DNA of 64,000 bases, from assembly GCA_020636405.1 (NCBI GenBank), contig JACJXW010000010.1, forward strand, positions 248,001 to 312,000, written 5' to 3'. The stretch's first letter is position 1; each line of letters starts with the position of its first letter. Below are positions 45,030-54,092 of the stretch, piece by piece. Made by a program: the position numbers and the translations under genes. The notes under the pieces are model-generated. The model had not been told where the DNA came from. It searched no databases and saw only the letters and a program-made list of their open reading frames with translations. Source of the stretch: Lewinellaceae bacterium (GTDB taxonomy: Bacteria; Bacteroidota; Bacteroidia; Chitinophagales; Saprospiraceae).

Positions 45030-45850
45030 ATACAGGTTTAGAGTTTGTAACTGCCGCTAAAAGTTCTCTTGTGAATGCTTTGATGGAATAACCGGCAGGT
45101 TCCTCCATTTCGATCATCAGGTAATCCGTAAATGGATTAGGATATATTTTAACCAGGCCTCCCGGCTGCTCTTAAGCTATGTCGGCCACTGCGCCCTCTA
45201 CATAAAAGCCGAAATAAACCGTAGACAGATAATCTCCCGAACTCCGGTGAAGGTTTGCCAGGAACAAAGCTGCTATGGAATTGATGTATCCATCGCTAAA
45301 AATACCATTCGGCGCCATTTCACTTTTACTGCTCAACCGTACCAACTGGTCTGTATCGTTGTTTGCGATCACTTCAGGGAATACCAGCGTTTCCGGAAAG
45401 GTGCCGAAGCGGACCACGCTGGCAGGAATAGCCGATGCCCATTCTTGCAGGAAATCACCAACAACCGGCCATTGATGGGGGCGCCATTATAATCCATTAC
45501 ATCCATATTGACCATGGCCAGGTTCATCTCCGTATAGGGGCCGATCTTTAGATCAGCAGAGGATAGGAGCCTGTTTTCATTACCCGCAGTAACCGTCAAT
45601 TCCAACCCGTCTTGCACCCAGCCTTTGGGAAGCGTAACAGAAAAGTAGTCCTCGAAATTGGGATAATCCAGGTCGATCGTACTTTGAAGGATATCTGGCC
45701 AGGCCATGCATAGAACGCCTAACGAACTTCCATTGAGTATTCCTTCCACGGTTACGTCCGGCGCCGGCCCGGTTCCCGTCACTGCCACCTGGAGCAAGGC
45801 AGGGCGATGTCCAACGGTAAAAAAGAGAGGGTGCCCGATAGCATACCTGT
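45030..45850 (-). pseudogene. decayed T9SS-secreted protein
   Basis: On the minus strand, coding fragments in different frames join to one former gene. One is RPALLQVAVTGTGPAPDVTVE with an upstream FFTVG stretch (to about 45850). The second is VRFGTFPETLVFPEVIANN to 45172. The third is GGLVKIYPNPFTDYL, then IEMEEPAGYSIKAFTRELL, a clear T9SS sorting domain fragment (about 45030-45170). Stops and frameshifts separate them. It reads like a secreted beta-rich protein whose gene has been lost. Confidence 0.75.
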
Positions 45851-45954
45851 GGGTTTGTGCTAAAAAAACCGCTTCAAGGGCTGCCGTATTATTAACTATT
45901 CCCAGGCAGGTTCCCTGGTCATCTTAAATCAAAAACAGTAAACGAATAAATTTC

Positions 45955-47508
45955 CTACCGCTTGGAGGAACCGCCCAATCTCCCCGCTGCTACGAGCGTA
46001 TCGAGCTGCATCTGCTCGGTGGCGGTGAGCGTGCCATCCGGAATTGCCCCAAAGGCGGCCGCATCTTCCAGCACCCACTGCGCCGCGTCGGGCAGTGCAT
46101 CCGGCCCGTCCAGTCGGAAGGAGGCCGGCGACTGGGGCCCAAAGAGTAGCGCCCGCGTCAGCTCGGGCCAGCGCGCCGGGACAGGCTCCACGCCCGCCTG
46201 GCCGGCCAGCAGTCGCGCCCAGGTATGCATGCGCAGCATCGGCGGCGGGCCGCTGCGGGGCCGCGTCGCGGCGATGTGGGTCGTCATCTCGGCGGGCATC
46301 GGGGCCGGCCGGCGCCCGCTCCAGGTGTACGCCACCCATCGCGCCTGCAGTTCAAGCGTCGGAAAGTAAGGCCCCGACTGGTGGAAAACGCCCACGAGGG
46401 CAAAGCCCGGCAGATCGGGGTGGAAGGTGTGATGGTAGAGGTCCGCCTGGTCTGCGTCCGGCGCGAGCGCCGCGTGCGCCGTTGGGCCGAGATAGGGAAG
46501 CGAAAGCTCATAGCCGGTCGCGAAAATGATGGCGTCGACTTCTTCAGTGCTGCCATCTGTGAACTGCACCGTTTTGTCCGTCACCTGCGCCATCCAGGGG
46601 CGCGGCACGATGCGGCCCTCGGCTACGAGCGCCAGATAGAACTGGTTTTGGGTGAAGCCCGCCTCGAACGGGTCTTCCGACGCACACGGCGCACCAAACT
46701 GCGCCGGGTGGCCGCTGGTGCGCAGGATGAGTGCCTTCAGAGCCGCGGCCCTCTCCGCCGGCGACTGCAGTTCGGACGCCAGCGCTGCGTAGCGGGTGTA
46801 GACGAGGTGCTCGATAGGCACGCCGGCCAGGATCTTCTGGAGCACATAACGATGCCGGCGCGCCGCGACCACGACGCGAGCCGCTCCTCTCAGCGCCAGC
46901 TCGCTGGCGATCTCCAGCGCGCTGATGCTGTGCCCGGCGACCAGGACGCACTGCCCACGATACGAGTCGGCGCCGCGGTAGGCAGCGGCATGGGTCGCGC
47001 CGCCGCTGCCTGTGAAGCTGGACAGCCCCGCAACCTGCGGTATCATCGGTACGCGGTACCGGCCGGTGGCAGCGGCCACGTAGTCGAAGCGCTCTGCCCA
47101 GGTACGGCCGTCAGCCTGGGTGGCGCGCACAACCCAACCGTTCCCGGCGGGATCAGGGTCGATTTCATCGACGCGGGTACGGAACCGGGCGTCCGCGAGC
47201 ACTCCCGCGTGTTCGGCGTAGCGGCGGAGGTAAACGCCGATTTGTTCGGCCGTTGGGTAAGCAGGAGTGCCGGATGGGTGCGGAAGGCCGGAGAATGCAG
47301 TCATTACGCGGCTGGTGTTGGTGCGCATCCCCGGCCAGACGCTGCTTTGCGGCCCGCCAACCCGCCATTGCCCCCCAACATCGATGTCCTCTTCGATGAG
47401 CGTGGTGCGGAAGCCCACCTCTCGCAGCCAGCGTGCCGCCACCAGCCCGGCCGGGCCAGCGCCAATGATCGCAGCTGTCCGTGCTGCCATGTTTGTTGCA
47501 ACATTCAT
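45955..47508 (-). CDS. flavin-containing monooxygenase-like protein (probably acquired)
   Basis: A 517-residue flavoprotein with an FAD motif IIGAGPAGLVAARWL, a second Rossmann motif VAGHSISALEIASEL and FATGYELSLPYLG, as in FMO/Baeyer-Villiger enzymes. The expected FxGxxxHxxxY motif is represented by FTGSGGATHAAAY. The base composition is visibly GC-richer than its neighbours, with an Ala/Arg/Pro-rich protein. A good Shine-Dalgarno (GGAGGA at 47512-47517) precedes the ATG at 47508, unlike most local genes. These signs suggest horizontal transfer. The substrate is unknown. Confidence 0.82.
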   Translation of the reverse strand: MNVATNMAARTAAIIGAGPAGLVAARWLREVGFRTTLIEEDIDVGGQWRVGGPQSSVWPGMRTNTSRVMTAFSGLPHPSGTPAYPTAEQIGVYLRRYAEHAGVLADARFRTRVDEIDPDPAGNGWVVRATQADGRTWAERFDYVAAATGRYRVPMIPQVAGLSSFTGSGGATHAAAYRGADSYRGQCVLVAGHSISALEIASELALRGAARVVVAARRHRYVLQKILAGVPIEHLVYTRYAALASELQSPAERAAALKALILRTSGHPAQFGAPCASEDPFEAGFTQNQFYLALVAEGRIVPRPWMAQVTDKTVQFTDGSTEEVDAIIFATGYELSLPYLGPTAHAALAPDADQADLYHHTFHPDLPGFALVGVFHQSGPYFPTLELQARWVAYTWSGRRPAPMPAEMTTHIAATRPRSGPPPMLRMHTWARLLAGQAGVEPVPARWPELTRALLFGPQSPASFRLDGPDALPDAAQWVLEDAAAFGAIPDGTLTATEQMQLDTLVAAGRLGGSSKR

Positions 47509-48047
47509 AAGTCCTCCATATTTCCCTGTTCTTTTGTCATAACAAAATTTACCCTTCCCTTGAGGTTTTGTCAATTTTGTTTTCCATTGGGCCTAACGGC
47601 CAGCACATGGGCCGCAGCGGTGTTTAACCGCTATTGTCTATGCGCATTGTTCATTACCATTAAGTTAAGCGTCCCGGCCAGATAACAAACTGCCGGGAAA
47701 GAGGATATTCGTGAAAATTCCACTAATCATGAACACCTCCCTCCGTGCATATCTTGACGCCATCCGGCAATTTCCAGAGTTGGCAAGACAAAGCCTCCAA
47801 CAATATTTTTTCAGGCCCTGTGGAATTCACAAATTGACAATTCCACAGGGCAGGCCTGGCAAGGGCTTTATTTTATCCCTTGAACGAGTTGTCTGGCTCA
47901 ACATTGCACTTCTCAAAAGTACACTTTGTGTCGAACTTGACCGCTTTTTACAAACGACTACCTGAGCTGGGCAGGCGCCGCCGCCTATGCAAATTAAACA
48001 AGTCAACGCTCAACAGCAATGTTTAGTGGTGAAAAATGCCATATGTG
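47509..48047. other. intergenic region, 539 bases
   Basis: It contains the second REP-like palindrome (47815-47851). An open frame of 84 codons (47711-47965) crosses the palindrome and looks random. Nothing else is recognised. Confidence 0.5.
47815..47851. repeat. REP-like palindrome, copy 2
   Basis: GCCCTGTGGAATT (47815-47827) pairs perfectly with AATTCCACAGGGC (47839-47851) over an 11-base loop, and is followed by AGGCC. It is related to the copy at 29967. Confidence 0.6.
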
Positions 48048-49193
48048 TCACGCCCAAAACACCGCCGCCGCGATCCCATCCGCCAGGAACCTGCCGGCGT
48101 CCGTCAGGCGGAAGGTGTCGCCGGCCTGTTCGGCCTGGCCGTTTTCCAGGAAGGGTCGAATGTGCTGCCGGAAATGGGGCTCGAAGGCGGCGCCCATCTG
48201 CCGCAGGCGGCCCAGCTCCACGCCCCAGATGGTCCGCAGGCCGGTCATGACGTACTCGTTGTAGCGGTCGGCGGGGGAAAGGCGCTCGATCTCGAAGAGG
48301 CCGGGAGGTGGATCTTGGAGATCTGAAAGATCGGACAACGCACGCATATACTTCGCATTGTTCGCTATGTTCCACTGCCGGCTCTCCCCGTTGTAGCTGT
48401 GGGCGGAAGGGCCCAGGCCGAGGTAGGGCTCCCCCTTCCAGTAACTGGAGTTGTGCACCGCGAAGTGGCCGGGGCGGGCAAAGTTGGAGATCTCGTACTG
48501 CACGTAGCCCTGCGCACGCATGGCTGACACCAGCATTTCAAACTGGCGGGCGGCATGCTCCTCGTCTACCGGCCGGGACTTGCCGGCCTTGATGAAATGG
48601 GCCAGGGCAGTGCGCTCTTCGACGGTCAGCGCGTAACAGGAAACATGAGGGATGGGGTAGCCGAAGATAATGTTCAGGTTCTCTTCCCAATGAGCATCGG
48701 TAGTGGTGGGTGAGCCGTAAATAAGGTCGATGGTCAGGTCGTTGAAGCCGGCGGAAAGGGCATCCTCCAGACAGGCGCGGGCCTCACGGGCATTGTGGGC
48801 CCGGTTGAAAAACTGCAGGTCTTCTTCGAAGAACGATTGGATGCCGATGCTCAGCCGATTGACCGGAGTGCGGCGCAGCGCGGCGATCTTTTCTTTGGCC
48901 AGGTCGTCGGGGTTGGCCTCCAGGGTGACCTCTGCGCCCGGCCGGAGGGTGAAGTATTTTCCGATCTCCTCGAAAAAGCGCATCAGCTCGCCTTCCGTCA
49001 GCAGGCTGGGCGTGCCGCCGCCGAAGTAGATGCTGTCCAGTTCCTTGTCCGCCAGATAGCCGTGCCGCAGGGCCAACTCGCGCAGCATGGCGCCAACCAT
49101 CTCCTCCTTGTACTTCAGCGAGGTGGAGAAGTGGAAGTTGCAGTAGTGACAGGCCTGCTTGCAGAAAGGTATGTGGAGGTAGATTCCGGGCAT
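48048..49193 (-). CDS. hemW: radical SAM heme chaperone HemW
   Basis: A 381-residue radical SAM protein. The Fe-S cysteines are in PFCKQACHYCNFH near residue 10; GGGTPSLL, LEANPDDL and SIGIQSF are the standard HemW segments. The tail part (YNEYVMTGLRTIWGVEL) is the usual HemW C-terminal domain. HemW delivers heme to respiratory proteins and is often mistaken for coproporphyrinogen oxidase (HemN). Its upstream region is filled with short tandem repeats. Confidence 0.88.
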   Translation of the reverse strand: MPGIYLHIPFCKQACHYCNFHFSTSLKYKEEMVGAMLRELALRHGYLADKELDSIYFGGGTPSLLTEGELMRFFEEIGKYFTLRPGAEVTLEANPDDLAKEKIAALRRTPVNRLSIGIQSFFEEDLQFFNRAHNAREARACLEDALSAGFNDLTIDLIYGSPTTTDAHWEENLNIIFGYPIPHVSCYALTVEERTALAHFIKAGKSRPVDEEHAARQFEMLVSAMRAQGYVQYEISNFARPGHFAVHNSSYWKGEPYLGLGPSAHSYNGESRQWNIANNAKYMRALSDLSDLQDPPPGLFEIERLSPADRYNEYVMTGLRTIWGVELGRLRQMGAAFEPHFRQHIRPFLENGQAEQAGDTFRLTDAGRFLADGIAAAVFWA

Positions 49194-49196
49194 GGT

Positions 49197-49290
49197 CGTG
49201 GATTCGTTATTCGGGATTCGTTATTCGGGATTCGTGGATTCGTTATTCGGGGATTCGTTATTCGTTATTCGTTATTCGGGGATTCGGGGC
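49197..49290. repeat. short tandem repeats (unit about GGATTCGTTATTC)
   Basis: About seven degenerate units lie directly upstream of the hemW start. The reverse complement of the unit also appears at 49366-49390, overlapping the stop of the next gene, and at 42552-42566. Confidence 0.75.
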
Positions 49291-49375
49291 TTGTCCGCTC
49301 GGGGGCATTAGTGAAAACGGGGATTCGTAGGTTGGTGGCATCATCTCGGTTAGCGCGCACCGATCGAATCACGAA

Positions 49376-50143
49376 TTACGAATCAACGAACCCCCGGATC
49401 AACTCCACCAACTGCTCACCCGCATCCACATGCACCCAGTGGCCGGCGCCGGCGATCGTCTCTACGCGGGCGTTTGGGAACCAGTCCAGAATGAGGCCGA
49501 TGTCTTCGTCCTCGACGTAGGGAGAAGCCCCGCCGCGGACGAAGAGGGCCTCGCCCTCATAGGGTTCGGTGGCTTCGGGAGCGGCGAGCAGGTTGTCGTA
49601 GTTGCGGTAGAGGCTCTCCAGGTTCATTTTCCAGCGGTAGTGGCCGTCTTTGGTGCGTGTCAGCCCCTTGAGGAGGAACTGCCGGACGGCGTAATCCGGG
49701 ATGCCCGTTTTGAGTTGCGCATCGGCCTCGTCGCGGCCTCCGATCGTTCGGAGGTCAATGCTACGCAGGGCATCGAAGATCTGCTGGTGGCCCGGAGGGT
49801 ACTTCTTGGGGGCGATATCAATGACCACCAGCTTGTCGACCATATCCGGGTGCAGCAGGGCAAATTGCATCGCCACCTTACCGCCCATGGAGTGGCCGAT
49901 GAGGTGCGTTTTGAACATCCAGTTGGACTCCAGGAAGTACAGCAGGTCCTCCGCCATACAAGGGTAGTCGATGTCGTCGTGGTGAGGCGAACGGCCGTGG
50001 TTGCGCTGGTCGGGTATGTAGACGGTATGGTTGTCCGCCAGTTGCTTGCCCAGGGTCTGCCAGTTGTCCAGCGTGCCGAACAGGCCGTGCAGGATGACGA
50101 TGGGGTCGCCCTGGCCGAAGGTTTTATGGTTGAGGTTGATCAT
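49376..50143 (-). CDS. alpha/beta hydrolase (YbfF-type esterase)
   Basis: A 255-residue hydrolase with HG motif VILHGLFGTLDNWQ, QRNHGRSPHHDDIDY, nucleophile elbow GHSMGGKVAMQFAL and His in GAGHWVHVDAGEQ. This pattern is close to the YbfF/ABHD11 esterase group. The substrate is unknown. It is upstream of hemW on the same strand, separated by the repeat region. Confidence 0.88.
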   Translation of the reverse strand: MINLNHKTFGQGDPIVILHGLFGTLDNWQTLGKQLADNHTVYIPDQRNHGRSPHHDDIDYPCMAEDLLYFLESNWMFKTHLIGHSMGGKVAMQFALLHPDMVDKLVVIDIAPKKYPPGHQQIFDALRSIDLRTIGGRDEADAQLKTGIPDYAVRQFLLKGLTRTKDGHYRWKMNLESLYRNYDNLLAAPEATEPYEGEALFVRGGASPYVEDEDIGLILDWFPNARVETIAGAGHWVHVDAGEQLVELIRGFVDS

Positions 50144-50148
50144 GGGGA

Positions 50149-50190
50149 TTAGTGTATTAGTGTATCCGTGTATCCGTGTATCCGTGTGGC
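50149..50190. repeat. short tandem repeats (GTGTATCC)
   Basis: Three to four units of GTGTATCC and related ATTAGTGT lie immediately upstream of the esterase start codon. Confidence 0.65.
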
Positions 50191-50205
50191 CTCATCGGTT
50201 AGCAG

Positions 50206-50303
50206 GCCCGAAAAAGCCAGATCATACATCGCAAACGGCCGAAGGGAGGCCGGGATCAAAAATCAAACATCGCATATTAGGTTTTTGATGTCTGTTTTCG
50301 GGC
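50206..50303. terminator. long-range inverted repeat GCCCGAAAA / TTTTCGGGC
   Basis: Outer arms at 50206-50214 and 50295-50303 enclose inner arms ATCAAAAA/TTTTTGAT. It lies downstream of the minus-strand CrtA-like gene (stop at 50383) and may terminate it. Confidence 0.4.
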
Positions 50304-50382
50304 ACAGCTATTGTTATTTTCCAAACCTGACGGCTATTGGGGTTGGGGGAGGCTTCTCCCTGAAACTACTGCAAATGTAAGG

Positions 50383-51096
50383 CTATTCTCCCAAATACCC
50401 ATCCAGCGGTGTGCCCCCATCCTCCCACTCTCCTTCGGCCCGGTAGGGGTGGAAGCGGGCGAACAGTTCTTCCCTGTACCAGCCCAGCTGGCGGGTACGG
50501 CGGATCACCTCCTGGTGCTCTTTGCTGCGGTAGGCATAGGCCATCATGGCCTGGCTGTTTTCCCAGAGGCTGAAGGTCGCCTGTTGTACCAGGGGCAGTT
50601 CTCCGATGCCGATAGAAAAGATGCGCCCCGCCTTGTCGTCCATCGAACGGCTGACGGAGGGGACGAAACGCCAGAAGCGCCACAGGTGGCGGGTATGAAT
50701 GGTAGCCCGGGTGATGACGCCCACCAGGCGCTGCTCATCGTAGTCGCCGGTGAGGGGAAAGGGCTGCCGTCCATCCCATTCTCCATGGGCTTTGACGGCC
50801 CGCATGAAGGTAGTCCACCAACCCGAACAGTGCTGTCGAAATTCCTGGAACAAAGGGTGGCTTTCGAAAAAACGCTGCGCCGCTGCCTCGCTGTCCCATA
50901 CCCCCAGCAGGCCATAGGTGCCGAAGTCGGGCCATATGCTAAATCCGTTACCCGCCCCGCTGCCCAGCAGCTTGGAGAACTGCAACCCTTCTACCGTTTC
51001 GAGCTGAGCGCCGGCCAGGCCCATCTGGCGGAAGCCCCACCATCGGGTGGATGGTGTATCGTACCGGAAGAAAGATAGGGTTGTTACTGGATTCAT
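50383..51096 (-). CDS. CrtA (spheroidene monooxygenase)-like protein
   Basis: A 237-residue protein that resembles the CrtA group: FSIWPDFGTYGLLGVWDSEAAAQRF, QATFSLWENSQAMMAYAY and GWYREELFARFHPY. CrtA inserts a keto group in carotenoids using heme. Here it may act on a local carotenoid, but the group also includes uncharacterised monooxygenases. It is not beside the other isoprenoid genes. Confidence 0.7.
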   Translation of the reverse strand: MNPVTTLSFFRYDTPSTRWWGFRQMGLAGAQLETVEGLQFSKLLGSGAGNGFSIWPDFGTYGLLGVWDSEAAAQRFFESHPLFQEFRQHCSGWWTTFMRAVKAHGEWDGRQPFPLTGDYDEQRLVGVITRATIHTRHLWRFWRFVPSVSRSMDDKAGRIFSIGIGELPLVQQATFSLWENSQAMMAYAYRSKEHQEVIRRTRQLGWYREELFARFHPYRAEGEWEDGGTPLDGYLGE

Positions 51097-51120
51097 TGGT
51101 TGACTTGGTTGATTTGGTTA
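51095..51120. repeat. short tandem repeats (TTGGTTGAC)
   Basis: About three units, TTGGTTGAC TTGGTTGAT TTGGTTA, overlap the start of the CrtA-like gene on the minus strand. Confidence 0.6.
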
Positions 51121-51453
51121 TGCCGGGCGCAGAAGACTGAAACACAGAAACACTGAATTTGTTGCCTTTTCGTTAAAATGGAATAGATGGCCGTTAAATG
51201 ATCGTTAAACCACTGGACAAGGCGCCTCTTCCTTTGTATTATAAGGCGTTAATTCAGAGTAGATTGCAGGGCGAGGTGCGAAGGGGTGAAAAAATACTCT
51301 TTGTGGCCATCTGATTCGGAAGGCGTCCAAGAAGGCAAAAGATAAATAGAAAATTGTAATTTTGGAGCTTGATAACCAAAGGCTTAAAGATACTGAATGA
51401 GAAATACATTTTACCAAACCAAATTCAAAGCAAGGCATATGATTAACACAAGC
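51097..51453. other. intergenic region, 357 bases
   Basis: It separates the divergent CrtA-like and ompH genes. It contains a TAATTTTG box (51357-51364, plus strand), about 97 bases before the first ompH start. Confidence 0.5.
51357..51364 (+). promoter_or_regulatory. candidate -7 box TAATTTTG
   Basis: An exact TAnnTTTG match upstream of the first ompH gene; no -33 match seen. Confidence 0.4.
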
Positions 51454-51960
51454 ATGAAGAAGATCCTGATGATGCTCTCCGTGGCCCTTTTCCTGGCCGT
51501 ATCCGCTAACGCGCAACGCATTGCCTACGTCGATGTCAATACCATTCTGGAGGGAATTCCCGAGTATCAGGGGGCTCAGCAGGAGCTCGATAAACTGGCT
51601 TCTACCTGGCGGCAGGAGATAGCTCAGGAATATGATAAAATCAAGGGGTTATACAACCGTTATCAGGCAGAACAGGTCCTTCTAAGTGATGAAGAGCGCA
51701 AACGCCGGGAAGACGAGATCATGGAAAAGGAAAAACAGGTCCGCGACCTGCAAAAGGACAAGTTCGGCCCGGAAGGCCAACTCTTCAAGCGCAGGCAGGA
51801 GCTCGTCCGCCCCATCCAGGACAGGGTCTATGCTGCCATCGAAGAGTATGCTAACGAGCGGGGCTATGATTTCATCTTTGATAAATCGGGTTCCTCCGGC
51901 ATGATCTTTTCCAATCCGCAGTACGACAAGACTTCGGATGTGATGGACAAGTTGAAGTAA
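51454..51960 (+). CDS. OmpH/Skp-family periplasmic chaperone 1
   Basis: A 168-residue protein with a signal peptide (MKKILMMLSVALFLAVSANA) followed by QRIAYVDVNTILEGIPEYQ, the typical start of the Skp fold, and a long basic/acidic coiled coil (to about 120), ending with a beta strand. Skp carries unfolded outer-membrane proteins to the BAM complex. The start at 51454 gives a clean signal peptide, but 51439 and 51397 are in-frame ATGs. Confidence 0.88.
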   Translation: MKKILMMLSVALFLAVSANAQRIAYVDVNTILEGIPEYQGAQQELDKLASTWRQEIAQEYDKIKGLYNRYQAEQVLLSDEERKRREDEIMEKEKQVRDLQKDKFGPEGQLFKRRQELVRPIQDRVYAAIEEYANERGYDFIFDKSGSSGMIFSNPQYDKTSDVMDKLK

Positions 51961-51996
51961 GTAAAACTTAGTTTTTTTACTTCGCCGCAAAACCGC

Positions 51997-52004
51997 TATT
52001 TTTG
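51997..52004 (+). promoter_or_regulatory. candidate -7 box TATTTTTG
   Basis: An exact TAnnTTTG match 50 bases upstream of the second ompH gene, so the second gene may have its own promoter. Confidence 0.45.
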
Positions 52005-52053
52005 CAGCCGTTTTGTATCAATTGATAACCAAAAACAAAAATAGGAACACAAA

Positions 52054-52560
52054 ATGAAGCGTATTGTAAAGATAAGTGTCTTCCTGCTGATGGTGTTTGG
52101 CGCGCTGAATGCCGCACAGGCCCAGAAGTTCGGATATGTTAACTCCACCGCCATTCTGGCGGAGATGCCGGAGGTGAAACAAATGGAAGCCAACCTGGAG
52201 GCCCTGCAGAAGCAATTGCAGAAGAAAGGCCAGGGCATGGTCGAGCGGCTGCAGCAGGACTATGCTGCCGTTCAGCAGAAAGCTGCCAGCGGCGACCTGT
52301 CGCCCAAGCAGCAGGAAGAAGAAGCCAAGAAACTCGAGGACCAGCAAGCTGAGATCGCCAAATTCGAACAGGATATGGTCAAGCAGCTTCAGGAAAAACG
52401 CAACAAGGAACTGGAGCCCATCCTGGAAAAGGTCAATCAGGCCATTACTGATGTAGCGAAGGAAAATAACCTGCAGTTTATCTTCGACGAAGGGGTCATC
52501 CTTTATGCAGAGGAATCCCAGAACGTCGAAGCCCTCGTCAAGGCTAAACTCGGCTTGTAA
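52054..52560 (+). CDS. OmpH/Skp-family periplasmic chaperone 2
   Basis: A 168-residue paralogue of the preceding gene: signal peptide (ending NAAQAQ), KFGYVNSTAILAEMPEVK, a long coiled coil (EALQKQLQKKGQGMVERLQQ) and the final strand LQFIFDEGVILYAE. Tandem skp-like genes before murI are usual in Bacteroidota, normally after bamA. Here bamA is not present upstream. The stop is one base from the apparent TTG start of murI. Confidence 0.9.
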   Translation: MKRIVKISVFLLMVFGALNAAQAQKFGYVNSTAILAEMPEVKQMEANLEALQKQLQKKGQGMVERLQQDYAAVQQKAASGDLSPKQQEEEAKKLEDQQAEIAKFEQDMVKQLQEKRNKELEPILEKVNQAITDVAKENNLQFIFDEGVILYAEESQNVEALVKAKLGL

Positions 52561-52561
52561 T

Positions 52562-53362
52562 TTGACGTACACCCGCCAACCCGTTGGCTTATTCGATTCT
52601 GGCATAGGCGGACTGACCGCCGCCTATGCCATTATCCGGGAGCTCCCTCAGGAGCAGATCGTCTATTTCGGAGACACCGCCCACCTCCCCTACGGCCCTC
52701 AACCGGCAGAAACCATCCGCGCCTATAGCGCCGATATCACCGCCTTTCTTCTTCAACAAGGCTGCAAGGCCATCGTCGTAGCCTGCAATACGGCCACCGC
52801 CGCCGCCCTCAACTACCTCCGCGAACGCTGGCCCGATGTCCCCTTTATCGGTATGGAGCCGGCCGTCAAACCCGGCGCCCATGCTACCCGCAGTGGAAAA
52901 GTGGGCGTGCTGGCCACCGCCGGCACCTTCAAGAGCCAGCGCTATGCCAGCCTCATGCACCGCTACGCCGTAAACGTCGAGCTGCTGGAAAACCCCTGTA
53001 CCGGCCTGGTGGAACGCATAGAAGCAGGCCAGCTGAACAGCCCGGAGACGGAGGCATTCCTGCGCAGTATCCTCGCCCCCATGCTGGCTGTCGGCGCCGA
53101 CACCTTCGTGCTGGGCTGTACCCACTACCCTTTCGTCCAACCGCTCATCGAAAAGATCGTCGGCCCGGACGCTACCGTCATCAACCCGGCGCCCGCCATT
53201 GCCCGCCAGCTGCGCCGCGTGCTGGAAGAACGGGGAATACGAAGCGCCGAAAGGGCCGGGCCACACCGGTTTTACATTTCCGGCCCGAAAGGGAACTTCG
53301 AAAGCCTGGCTTCGACACTGCTCGGCTTTGAGGTGAGAGTGGAAGCAGAAGTGGTACTATGA
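52562..53362 (+). CDS. murI: glutamate racemase
   Basis: A 266-residue enzyme that makes D-glutamate for peptidoglycan. The signatures PVGLFDSGIGGLT, YFGDTAHLPYGP, VACNTATAAAL and GCTHYPF contain the two catalytic Cys residues. A TTG at 52562, one base after the ompH stop, is the best start; an in-frame ATG at 52505 would overlap ompH by 56 bases and add unlikely residues. Confidence 0.9.
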   Translation: MTYTRQPVGLFDSGIGGLTAAYAIIRELPQEQIVYFGDTAHLPYGPQPAETIRAYSADITAFLLQQGCKAIVVACNTATAAALNYLRERWPDVPFIGMEPAVKPGAHATRSGKVGVLATAGTFKSQRYASLMHRYAVNVELLENPCTGLVERIEAGQLNSPETEAFLRSILAPMLAVGADTFVLGCTHYPFVQPLIEKIVGPDATVINPAPAIARQLRRVLEERGIRSAERAGPHRFYISGPKGNFESLASTLLGFEVRVEAEVVL

Positions 53363-53388
53363 ATTGAATATCAGAAATAAAATCCCGT

Positions 53389-54084
53389 TCACCCATTGAG
53401 CCTAAACCGGACATACTTGATCTTCTTCCCCTCCTCCAAATGCATTTTCTCATAGTACGTCTTTAGCTCCAGCTCGGGCATAGGCAACGGTTTGGCATAG
53501 ATGTCATCATCCTGGTAGAGGATCTCGGCGCCGGGGTACTTTCCCAACACCTCCAGCGTGTATTCAAAAAGCTGAGGTTCATCCGTTTTGAGATGGACGA
53601 GGCCACCGGCCGCCAGTACTTTTTTATACTCGTCCAGAAAACGGGGAGCGGTGAGGCGGCGATTGGCCTTGCTGTTGCGCAGGAAGGGGTCGGGGAAGGT
53701 GATCCAGATCTCGCTGGCCTCGCCCGGCAGGAAAAAATTGGCGATGTACTCAATGCGCAAACGCAGGAAGGCGATATTGCTCAGCCCTTCTTCCAGGGCG
53801 ATCCGGGCCCCCTTCCAGATGCGCGCGCCTTTCACATCCACACCGATGAAATTGCGGTGGGGGTTTTGCCGCCCCAGCCCCAGGGTGTACTCGCCCCGCC
53901 CGCAGGCCAGCTCCAGCGTGATGGGTTTGTCGTTGCCAAAGTGTTTGGCGGCCCAGTCTCCTTTCAGGCTGGCCGGCTCGCCATTGAGCCCGTACAACTG
54001 GGGCTCCATAGGATTGTAGTTCTCGTATACATTGGGAAATGTAAGGAGTTCGGCGAATTTCTGGAGTTTGTTTCTCTTGCTCAT
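53389..54084 (-). CDS. trmB: tRNA (guanine-N7)-methyltransferase
   Basis: A 231-residue SAM-dependent enzyme that methylates G46 of tRNA. The SAM motif is LELACGRGEYTLGLG, with FIGVDVKGARIWKGA, and the catalytic region is WITFPDPFLRNSKANRRLT. The end matches YYEKMHLEEGKKIKYV of Bacteroidota TrmB. A TATATTTG box immediately precedes the start, and short tandem repeats lie directly upstream of that. Confidence 0.92.
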   Translation of the reverse strand: MSKRNKLQKFAELLTFPNVYENYNPMEPQLYGLNGEPASLKGDWAAKHFGNDKPITLELACGRGEYTLGLGRQNPHRNFIGVDVKGARIWKGARIALEEGLSNIAFLRLRIEYIANFFLPGEASEIWITFPDPFLRNSKANRRLTAPRFLDEYKKVLAAGGLVHLKTDEPQLFEYTLEVLGKYPGAEILYQDDDIYAKPLPMPELELKTYYEKMHLEEGKKIKYVRFRLNG

Positions 54085-54092
54085 ACGGGGGG

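Noticed and set aside
46225..47685. 486-codon frame opposite the monooxygenase
   Set aside because: High GC content creates long antisense frames; the minus-strand protein has clear flavin motifs.
47711..47965. 84-codon open frame between the monooxygenase and hemW
   Set aside because: It runs through the REP-like palindrome, shows no domain or signal and looks like chance.
49197..49290. Possible CRISPR-like array
   Set aside because: The units are short, without unique spacers, and no cas genes are near; it is a simple tandem repeat.
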